NCBI GenBank assembly: GCA_040755715.1
Contig: JBFLXN010000157.1
Location: forward strand, 1-6,468
Length of the DNA stretch: 6,468 nucleotides
Source of the DNA: JBFLXN01 sp040755715 [NCBI: Candidatus Edwardsbacteria bacterium]
GTDB taxonomy: Bacteria; Edwardsbacteria; AC1; JBFLXN01
Direction of reading: 5' to 3'
How positions within the stretch are numbered: position 1 is the first letter of the stretch; every line of letters begins with the position of its first letter. The notes under the pieces are model-generated. The model did not search any database, was not told the DNA's origin, and saw only the letters and a list, made by a program, of their open reading frames with translations. The position numbers were made by a program, and so were the translations under genes. Shown here piece after piece: positions 1 through 4,479 of the stretch.

Positions 1-5
1 CTTTA

Positions 6-13
6 ACCTCCTC
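6..13 (-). promoter_or_regulatory. Shine-Dalgarno sequence of a leftward gene starting off-window
   Basis: Read on the minus strand this is GAGGAGGT, a full anti-16S match, with five further bases before the left edge of the window. A start codon would fall only a few bases beyond position 1. It lies about 14 nt downstream of the start point predicted for the minus-strand promoter at 34-62, so promoter, short leader and ribosome site form a consistent set. The gene itself is not visible. Confidence 0.45.
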
Positions 14-55
14 GGAAATTTTTTGACATTTAAATTATATCATAATTTCCGAGGA
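9..55. repeat. 12-bp inverted repeat, possible operator pair
   Basis: TCCTCGGAAATT at 9-20 and its exact reverse complement at 44-55 are separated by 23 bp; the centres are 35 bp apart. The right arm lies inside the -35/-10 spacer of the leftward promoter. The left arm lies just after its predicted start point and overlaps the leftward Shine-Dalgarno sequence. That placement fits two operator sites for one regulator. It is not a standard terminator, because no T-run follows either arm. Confidence 0.4.
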
Positions 56-62
56 TACTCAA
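34..62 (-). promoter_or_regulatory. sigma-70-type promoter firing leftwards
   Basis: On the minus strand, TTGAGT (62 to 57) is followed by exactly 17 bp and then a perfect TATAAT (39 to 34). The -35 box matches the TTGACA consensus at four of six positions. The start point would be near position 27, giving a leader of roughly 30 nt with the Shine-Dalgarno sequence at 13-6. AT-rich DNA produces TATAAT by chance, but the right spacing plus a correctly placed ribosome site raises confidence. The region is probably a divergent intergenic region between the off-window gene and the operon starting at 139. Confidence 0.45.
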
Positions 63-138
63 GAAATAATCAGACTGGAAATCACTATTTTTTGTTGGAA
101 TAAATAATTTTTCACCAGTAACTATATATCAACAGATA

Positions 139-978
139 ATGAAATTTAACAAAAAGACCTTTAAGGAGAAAGCAAAGAGAAGAAGACAGACGGCCAGGCT
201 ACCCTTTGAAGAGAAACTAAAGATTGTTGAGGAGCTTAATGCTTTGATTAGAGATTTTGCAGAGATGAAAAGACCTTTGCTCACTTTTTTATTAGTAATT
301 TCCTCCTTAAATCTTGGGGTTTGTCAGGAGCCACATCTACAACTTCAAAAGGATTTATTTGATTGGGGGAGAAGCAGAGAAGGAGCCGTTCTTGAAGACA
401 CAGTAAGGATTAAAAATACAGGAGATGATACCCTCAGGATTGAAAAATATGAATTTGACTGCCCGAGTTGTATGACCGCAGATTCTTCTATTAGAAAAAT
501 TCCACCCCGGGGAAAAGGAAAAATCAAAATTACTCTCAATACTCAAGGATATAAAGGTTCGGTCAGACATTTTTTATATTTGTTCACTAACGATAGTCTG
601 ACTCCAGTTAAAAAGATTACTTTCACTACTTATGTCCTAGGAAAGGAAGAAAAGTTGCCGCCACTTTTGAAGATTCTCACTCCTGTTCTTGATTTTGGAA
701 GGATAAAACCGGGTGGAAAGAAACAGGCAGAACTTTTGCTGAAAAATACTGGTGAAGACACTTTGGAAATTTATCAGCTATCTTTTCTCTCCTTTCCGCC
801 ACAAAATGTACCAGCAGAAACTTTGAAACTTTTAGGGGGCACAACAGGAAAACTGACTGTCTTTTTGACAGGCCCGAATTATCAGGGTAAATTCAGAGAT
901 AGCTTAGTGATTATTTCCAATTATCCAGAGAAGCCGAGAATTTCGGTACCTGTCCGAGCAAAGGTGGAAAAGCGTTAA
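139..978 (+). CDS. secreted DUF1573 / ASPM-SPD2-Hydin-like protein with an extra N-terminal segment
   Basis: The protein has 279 residues in three parts. Residues 1-42 are charged and soluble, with an RRR tract and the segment RLPFEEKLKIVEELNAL. From memory, this resembles small proteins often found beside toxin-antitoxin or nucleotidyltransferase genes. Met43 then starts a typical signal peptide: MKRP, a hydrophobic stretch at about 47-61, and Cys62. 'LGVC' is a poor lipobox, so lipoprotein status is doubtful. Two beta-sandwich repeats follow. In repeat one (about 70-167), LFDWG leads to IKNTGDDTLRI (91-101) and a Cys-Pro-Ser-Cys pair at 108-111, where DUF1573 proteins usually carry a Cys motif. 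In repeat two (about 180-278), VLDFG leads to LKNTGEDTLEI (201-211). Such domains are typically exported and bind partners; no catalytic residues are evident. The start is uncertain. No Shine-Dalgarno sequence precedes 139. ATG at 265 would put the signal peptide first but has only a weak site. TTG at 244 has GAGGAG nine bases upstream. It lies 6 nt before the next gene, so the two are probably co-transcribed. Confidence 0.75.
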   Translation: MKFNKKTFKEKAKRRRQTARLPFEEKLKIVEELNALIRDFAEMKRPLLTFLLVISSLNLGVCQEPHLQLQKDLFDWGRSREGAVLEDTVRIKNTGDDTLRIEKYEFDCPSCMTADSSIRKIPPRGKGKIKITLNTQGYKGSVRHFLYLFTNDSLTPVKKITFTTYVLGKEEKLPPLLKILTPVLDFGRIKPGGKKQAELLLKNTGEDTLEIYQLSFLSFPPQNVPAETLKLLGGTTGKLTVFLTGPNYQGKFRDSLVIISNYPEKPRISVPVRAKVEKR

Positions 979-984
979 AATTAT

Positions 985-3801
985 ATGAGAAGAATTTTGT
1001 CATTACTCTCCAACTTTATTATCTTTTTGCTTGGAGCAGGAATATTCTTTTGGCTAAAATCCTTAAAAGACATCTTGGGTACCCTTTGGGGAAGCGCCCC
1101 TCTGGTAGAAGGACAGTTAATCTTTCTTCTATGTCTTGCTGGTGGCATCGGTTATGTCTTATATCCATCTTGGAAAGATAAAATTACACCAAGAGTAGTT
1201 ACTTCTTTTTGGTTAATTTCTCTTCTCTTCTCTTCTCTTTCTCCTTTCCTATTTGCGGTTCTTTTGAAATTCTGCCCTATTTTTTTAACTATTCCTCTCA
1301 TCCTTTTACTCATCTCTTTTCTCCCAATATTTTCCCTCCCATTCATTCTTTCTTCTCCTTCTGTTTCCGCACTTCGCTCTGATGTTGAATTGGCAGACAT
1401 ATCTCAAGGAGTGTTTTTTGTTTCAGGAATATTGAGCGGAGTGATTTCTAAGATATTATGTTTTGAGCCAATTTCTGGCGAGCCTTCAATACTTTTTTGG
1501 GGAATAACTAATGGAATACTCTCCTCTTTCTGTATATTTAGAAGAGAAAGATTTGAAAATAAAAGAGAAGAAAGATATGTTAATTTTGACACCGAGAAGA
1601 AAGCATTAGTCTGTTTTACTCTCTCTTTTGTTCTTTATCTGGTAGGGGTTCACAGACTTCTAAATATCTGGCAAACTGATGCTCCTTTAGAAATCTTATT
1701 TATTTGCCCGATTATCATTTCATATTTTCTATCACGATATGGCCGTGGTTTTTCCCCTTTGATGTCTATCAATGTCGTCTTTCCTACTCTGCTCGCTGGT
1801 TTTGGAAGCCTTTTCTCACTGCTATTTTTAAATTTAGAATTGACTTTACCACGGTGGGAAGAGCAGTTTAAGACAATACTTCTGTGTTTTATATTCTTTT
1901 CCTCTAATGTAGGCTTTTCTTCTTATTTTATTTGTCACGAAAATACCTTTGGCCTAATGTTTATCACAGGTGGAATTGGATTTTTATTTGGTTCCCTCTT
2001 TTTATTACCTCTTCTAGGATTGCGGTTTCTTTTATTCTTAGCAGGAATCTTAGGTATTTTAGGACTCTCTCTTTCAGTGATTAGAAAAAAAAGAAGATTT
2101 TATCTGATTGGGCTTCCTCTTTTAGTCTTTATTATAAGTATCTTTATTCCCTGGAGTCAAAAACTATTGATTGGTTTTAGGGTGGCCTATTTTAATCTAA
2201 AAAATTTTCCTCAGTTGACTCTGACAGAAGGTGTAGAGCAAATCTCGGCCCTTTTTGTGAGAGACGGTGTGAGTGCTACACTGGGGGTTTTAAAAAACAG
2301 AGGAGAAAAGTTTTTAATAGAGAATGGAAAGATAATTCTTAAAAGTGAGAAGGCACCATATTTTTCTTTTTTAGGCTATCTTCCTCTCTTTCTTTCTGAT
2401 TCACCACAGAAAAAGACTTTACTCATTGGAGCGAGATGGGGAGGCACATTGAGGGCTGTGGAGAGTTATACCAAGGGACGGATTGATTGTGTAGAAATAG
2501 AACCCCTGTATCTCTCTGCGTCCGCCTATTTTGAAGATAAACTGAACCAAAAGAGGAAATTTTATTCATATCCCCCCTTCTATTTTTTGAGAGAGAGTAA
2601 AGAAAGATATGAGGTAATTATAGTAGATATTTATCCCACCCTAGATAAAAGGAATAATTATTTTCTAAGTAGGATTTTTTTGAAATTGATAAAGAGACAC
2701 TTGACTGAAGAAGGAATAATTCTTTACAGGATTCTACTCTCAAATCATACCCTGGCTGAACAGAATAGATTGATAAAAGATTTTTCTTCGGTCTTTCCTT
2801 TAGTCTCTTTCTGGTCTTCCTTTTTGTTTCAAGATCTAATCTTAGTTGGAAAAGAGAAAGAATCAAAATTGGAATGGCAGGAAATAGATAGACTGTGGAA
2901 AAGAGAAATGGTTCCGCCAGAATGTCTTTCTTTGGGATTATCCTCTCCTGCCTCGCTTTTGGCACATTTATTATTACTGGATGAAGTTCCCTTTAAGATT
3001 TCTCAAACCTTTCATCCCGATTCGTTAGAAAAAGAGAAAAGAATAGAATACCTAATTCATCGGGGTGAAATTACGGCTTCCTGGATGAGGGCTACCGATT
3101 ATTTTGACGAGGCAATTAGAGAAACCCCAAACTTTTATAAGCCATATTTCAAAAGGGCAAAGTATTATCTGAGATTGGAAGAAAAAGATTACTTCTGGTT
3201 TCTGAAAGGAAGGGCAGAGAGGGATCTGAGAAAGACTCTCTCCTTAAATCCTTTTAATGCTGAGGCCCATTTCCTTTTAGGGAATATATTATCTAAAGAG
3301 GGAGAGAATGAAGACGCCTATTTAGAACTATCTAAAGCAGTCAAAATAGAGCCCGGAAATAAAGATTACCATCTTTCTATGCTTCCACTAGAAATATCAG
3401 CAGGTAGAATAGAAGATGCGTTCAAGAGGGCTGAATTTATTAAATTTATTGCTGGTGAAGATGCGGTAGTCTTGGATTGGTTTGGTTATCTCTATTTCCT
3501 AAAAGGAGATATAAATTTAGCCTTAGATTATTTTAAAAGAGCAGAAAAAATTGATAGGGAATGTGAAAGGCCAATATATCACTTAGGAGAACTCTATTTT
3601 ATGAGAAGTTCCTACCTAGAATCAGAGAGATATTTCTTAAAGATATTACAAATCAGTCCAGAAAATCTGAAGGCACGCTTATTCTTAGGGAAGATTGCTT
3701 TACAATTAGGAAAAAAGAAGAAAGCCAAAAGAATCTTTGAGAGGATATTAAGGTTTGAACCAAATAACCAAGTAGCTATTGAATACTTGAAAGAACTATA
3801 A
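985..3801 (+). CDS. polytopic membrane protein with spermidine-synthase-like domain and C-terminal TPR repeats
   Basis: The 938-residue protein has three modules. Residues 5-391 contain about 12-13 hydrophobic helices, with a charged loop around 186-205 (RRERFENKREER). Residues about 413-640 resemble spermidine synthase. A short beta region (SATLGVLKNRGEKFLIENGK) leads to a glycine-rich nucleotide-binding loop, LLIGARWGGTLRAVES (479-494), then VEIEP (503-507), then YEVIIVDIYPT (542-552). This is the order seen in fused membrane/spermidine-synthase proteins. The usual GGGDG loop reads GARWGGT and the acidic DxxDP-type site reads DIYPT, so polyamine synthesis is doubtful; another aminopropyl- or methyltransferase-like role, or simple ligand binding, is possible. 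Residues about 690-938 hold at least five TPR units (about 691-724, 759-792, 828-861, 864-897, 896-929), pointing to protein-protein contacts. The start follows the previous stop by 6 nt; AAGGTGG at 961-967 is a rather distant ribosome site. The true substrate is unknown. Confidence 0.8.
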   Translation: MRRILSLLSNFIIFLLGAGIFFWLKSLKDILGTLWGSAPLVEGQLIFLLCLAGGIGYVLYPSWKDKITPRVVTSFWLISLLFSSLSPFLFAVLLKFCPIFLTIPLILLLISFLPIFSLPFILSSPSVSALRSDVELADISQGVFFVSGILSGVISKILCFEPISGEPSILFWGITNGILSSFCIFRRERFENKREERYVNFDTEKKALVCFTLSFVLYLVGVHRLLNIWQTDAPLEILFICPIIISYFLSRYGRGFSPLMSINVVFPTLLAGFGSLFSLLFLNLELTLPRWEEQFKTILLCFIFFSSNVGFSSYFICHENTFGLMFITGGIGFLFGSLFLLPLLGLRFLLFLAGILGILGLSLSVIRKKRRFYLIGLPLLVFIISIFIPWSQKLLIGFRVAYFNLKNFPQLTLTEGVEQISALFVRDGVSATLGVLKNRGEKFLIENGKIILKSEKAPYFSFLGYLPLFLSDSPQKKTLLIGARWGGTLRAVESYTKGRIDCVEIEPLYLSASAYFEDKLNQKRKFYSYPPFYFLRESKERYEVIIVDIYPTLDKRNNYFLSRIFLKLIKRHLTEEGIILYRILLSNHTLAEQNRLIKDFSSVFPLVSFWSSFLFQDLILVGKEKESKLEWQEIDRLWKREMVPPECLSLGLSSPASLLAHLLLLDEVPFKISQTFHPDSLEKEKRIEYLIHRGEITASWMRATDYFDEAIRETPNFYKPYFKRAKYYLRLEEKDYFWFLKGRAERDLRKTLSLNPFNAEAHFLLGNILSKEGENEDAYLELSKAVKIEPGNKDYHLSMLPLEISAGRIEDAFKRAEFIKFIAGEDAVVLDWFGYLYFLKGDINLALDYFKRAEKIDRECERPIYHLGELYFMRSSYLESERYFLKILQISPENLKARLFLGKIALQLGKKKKAKRIFERILRFEPNNQVAIEYLKEL
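1218..1237 (+). repeat. TTCTC pentamer, four tandem copies, in a coding pyrimidine tract
   Basis: Four uninterrupted TTCTC units sit in a 34-nt pure pyrimidine run (1217-1250) inside the membrane-protein gene, coding for Ser/Leu/Phe-rich helix sequence. The unit length is not a multiple of three, so gain or loss of one copy would shift the frame. Codon bias in a Ser/Leu-rich helix can create such a run without selection. Confidence 0.7.
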
Positions 3802-3896
3802 AGGTCTAAAAACCACCCCAAAAGTGCAAATTTTGCACTTTTGATGCAAATTTTGCACTTTGCGTCTAATTCATTATAAATCAAAGACTTAGACCT
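3802..3896. repeat. 8-bp inverted repeat around the first two dyads
   Basis: AGGTCTAA at 3802-3809, immediately after the operon stop codon, is exactly complementary to TTAGACCT at 3889-3896. An inner GTCTAA at 3864-3869 can also pair with TTAGAC at 3889-3894, so two alternative folds share one arm. The arms are short and the loop is long, so this may be chance. Confidence 0.3.
3819..3843 (+). terminator. candidate bidirectional intrinsic terminator of the operon
   Basis: The arms pair perfectly for 12 bp around a single central T (3831), which in RNA gives about 11 bp with a three-base loop. The 5' side starts CAAAAGTGCAA and the 3' side ends TTGCACTTTTG. The T-run lies at the stem base rather than after it, and the stem has few G-C pairs, so it is a weak terminator by usual rules. 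Its position 18 nt after the operon stop codon favours termination. It includes the first of the three dyads. Confidence 0.4.
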
Positions 3897-3930
3897 ATTT
3901 TACCTCAAATTTGAGGTGCAAATTTTGCAC
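3824..3930. promoter_or_regulatory. three TGCAAATTTTGCA dyads, possible enhancer-type activator sites
   Basis: The 13-bp core TGCAAATTTTGCA occurs identically at 3825-3837, 3845-3857 and 3917-3929; the first and third extend to GTGCAAATTTTGCAC. Centres at 3831, 3851 and 3923 are 20 and 72 bp apart, roughly two and seven helical turns, so they lie near the same DNA face. They lie about 260, 240 and 168 bp upstream of the start point predicted from the sigma-54 promoter at 4064-4080. TGC...GCA dyads at such distances are typical of sites for sigma-54 activators with Fis-type DNA-binding domains (established for NtrC-like proteins). That they serve this promoter is inference; they may instead be terminator stems. 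Confidence 0.4.
3902..3917. repeat. 16-bp perfect palindrome
   Basis: ACCTCAAATTTGAGGT is its own reverse complement. It overlaps the first two bases of the third dyad (3916-3930) and sits just inside the right arm of the large inverted repeat. It could be a separate operator or part of the same hairpin structure. Confidence 0.6.
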
Positions 3931-3949
3931 TTTTGGGGTTTGGAAGGAT

Positions 3950-3969
3950 GGGCGATTCATGAATCGCCC
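3950..3969. repeat. 20-bp perfect palindrome, REP-like dispersed element
   Basis: GGGCGATTCATGAATCGCCC is a perfect palindrome centred on the AT at 3959-3960. The right flank continues CTAC, while the left flank is GGAT, so the longer TAGGGGCG/CGCCCCTA symmetry is broken on the left. From memory, very similar palindromes are scattered through many environmental bacterial genomes, which suggests a dispersed REP-like sequence. It is markedly more GC-rich than the DNA around it. It encodes nothing. Confidence 0.65.
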
Positions 3970-3972
3970 CTA

Positions 3973-3996
3973 CTAATTCTCTAATTAACTAATTAA
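3973..3996. repeat. 8-bp tandem array, three units
   Basis: CTAATTCT is followed by two copies of CTAATTAA, then a partial CTA. It directly abuts the REP-like palindrome. It is AT-rich low-complexity DNA with no sign of function. Confidence 0.6.
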
Positions 3997-4030
3997 CTAT
4001 TGTTTAATGACTTACAATCATATTTACAAG

Positions 4031-4055
4031 CTTTTTTCAAACTTTTTTGACTTTT
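4031..4055. promoter_or_regulatory. phased T-tracts, likely intrinsic DNA bend
   Basis: T6 tracts at 4032-4037 and 4043-4048, and a T4 tract at 4052-4055, have centres 11 and 8 bp apart, close to one helical turn. Phased A/T-tracts bend DNA (established). The tracts lie just upstream of the sigma-54 -24 box and downstream of the dyads, where IHF or intrinsic curvature usually brings activator and polymerase together. The role is inferred. Confidence 0.4.
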
Positions 4056-4063
4056 AGTGAGTT

Positions 4064-4080
4064 CTGGCATAGAAATTGCT
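4064..4080 (+). promoter_or_regulatory. sigma-54 (RpoN) -24/-12 promoter for the M6 protease gene
   Basis: The sequence C-TGGCATA-GAAA-TTGCT fits the RpoN consensus YTGGCACG-N4-TTGCW. The essential GG (4066-4067) and GC (4078-4079) are separated by exactly 10 bp, and only the C and G of CACG are changed (to T and A). Transcription would start near 4091, rightwards towards the protease. The resulting leader is about 389 nt, which is long. A chance match is possible in 678 nt, but orientation, spacing and the upstream dyads support it. Confidence 0.6.
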
Positions 4081-4129
4081 ATAAAAAGATATAGAGGCTT
4101 GTTTTCTTCAATCAGAGTGTTGATTTAAC

Positions 4130-4147
4130 CACAGAGAACACAGAGAA
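4130..4147. repeat. CACAGAGAA tandem pair, dispersed low-complexity repeat
   Basis: Two exact copies of CACAGAGAA, preceded by TTAAC, lie in the predicted protease leader. From memory, 'accacagagaacacagagaa' strings recur in intergenic DNA of many uncultivated bacteria. I take it as a dispersed repeat family of unknown origin and not as a protein-coding or RNA gene. Confidence 0.6.
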
Positions 4148-4155
4148 TTCAATTC

Positions 4156-4204
4156 AAAATTAGCAATACAAAATTATCGATTTAAAATGCTAATTGCTAA
4201 TTTT
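4156..4204. repeat. 12-bp inverted repeat in the leader
   Basis: AAAATTAGCAAT at 4156-4167 and its exact reverse complement ATTGCTAATTTT at 4193-4204 enclose 25 nt. In RNA this would be an AU-rich hairpin about 65 nt from the predicted start point. The right arm ends in TTTT, but the stem is too AU-rich for a strong terminator. An RNA attenuator is possible but unsupported. Confidence 0.4.
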
Positions 4205-4324
4205 ACATTTTATACTAAAGTTGTGTTCTTAGGGGCTGCAAGTATTTTTCACCAGCATGGATGAGAAAATCAGGGAAGCATAACTAACAGTATAGAAAGG
4301 GAAGGGGGTGAGAAGAACTCAACG

Positions 4325-4373
4325 AACCCAATAAACTAAATAAACCCAATAAACTCAATAAAACCCAACAAAC
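4325..4373. repeat. AACCCAATAAACT periodic array
   Basis: Units begin with AACCC at 4325, 4343 and 4362, so the period is 18 then 19 nt. The first two share AACCCAATAAACT exactly and the third is degraded (AACCCAACAAAC). The stretch has almost no G, so it would be unstructured in RNA between two structured segments. Confidence 0.55.
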
Positions 4374-4446
4374 ACAGATTGGCACAGATGAGAAACAGAT
4401 TGGTACAGATAAAACATATCTGCGCTCATCTGGGAAATATCTGTGT
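4372..4446 (+). repeat. nested CAGAT/ATCTG inverted repeat upstream of the protease start
   Basis: Three nested pairings run inwards: ACACAGAT 4372-4379 with ATCTGTGT 4439-4446; CAGATGAG 4385-4392 with CTCATCTG 4425-4432; CAGAT 4406-4410 with ATCTG 4418-4422. Together they allow a 75-nt imperfect hairpin ending 17 nt before the Shine-Dalgarno sequence. CAGAT also recurs in direct orientation, so this belongs with the dispersed 'cacagat' low-complexity repeats. A 5'-UTR control role is conceivable; it matches no riboswitch I recognise. Confidence 0.5.
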
Positions 4447-4463
4447 GAATCTATGGTTACAAC

Positions 4464-4471
4464 AAAGGAGG
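4464..4471 (+). promoter_or_regulatory. strong Shine-Dalgarno site of the protease gene
   Basis: AAAGGAGG lies eight bases before the ATG at 4480. It is a full-strength site, far better than those of the two upstream operon genes, and it fixes the protease start codon. Confidence 0.9.
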
Positions 4472-4479
4472 AAAAAGAA

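Larger units (their letters stand above)
3816..3938. repeat. 23-bp inverted repeat with one mismatch
   Basis: The left arm 3816-3838 begins CCCCAAAAGTGCAAA and pairs with the right arm 3916-3938, ending TTTGCACTTTTGGGG. There are 22 matches, and the only mismatch is the central T of each dyad (3831 against 3923). The intervening 77 bp contains the middle dyad and a 16-bp palindrome at 3902-3917. As RNA it could form a large cruciform-like fold at the end of the operon transcript. As DNA it is two dyads plus their flanking CCCC/GGGG. It could also be the remains of a small mobile repeat, but no flanking target duplication is seen. Confidence 0.6.
3802..4479. other. 678-nt gene-free region, regulatory and repeat-rich
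   Basis: No convincing reading frame exists here on either strand. The 5' third (3802-3969) is palindromic. The middle (3973-4091) holds an 8-mer array, T-tracts and a sigma-54 promoter. The 3' part (4092-4479) would be a long untranslated leader of the protease mRNA, containing tandem 9-mers, a 12-bp inverted repeat, an 18-19-nt periodic array and a nested CAGAT-rich hairpin. I see nothing definite at about 4205-4320 apart from a purine-rich stretch (4288-4315). Confidence 0.7.

Noticed and set aside
23-28. Perfect TTGACA on the plus strand, as a promoter for the gene at 139
   Set aside because: No -10-like hexamer lies 16-18 bp downstream (46-51 reads TTTCCG). The nearest AT-rich matches are too close.
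95-124. TTGGAA-N18-TAACTA as the operon promoter
   Set aside because: Both boxes match poorly and the start point would leave only a few bases of leader. I cannot identify the operon promoter with confidence.
3612-3884. Minus-strand frame of 90 codons running across the operon end
   Set aside because: It is antisense to the TPR-coding region and reads through the palindromes; no ribosome site or recognisable protein.
3824-3930. CRISPR-like array from the three repeated dyads
   Set aside because: The units are 15 bp, spacing is irregular (5 and 57 bp between units) and no cas gene is present.
4047-4085. TTGACT and TATAAA as a sigma-70 promoter
   Set aside because: The spacer is 27 bp, far from 17. 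The sigma-54 reading of the same stretch fits much better.
107-4255. ATTTTTCACCAG shared by 107-118 and 4244-4255
   Set aside because: Twelve AT-rich bases in two places with different distances to a start codon; not enough to call a regulatory motif or element end.
4257-4283. Eight-residue upstream reading frame (ATG to TAA) in the protease leader
   Set aside because: It has no ribosome site and is too short to separate from chance.
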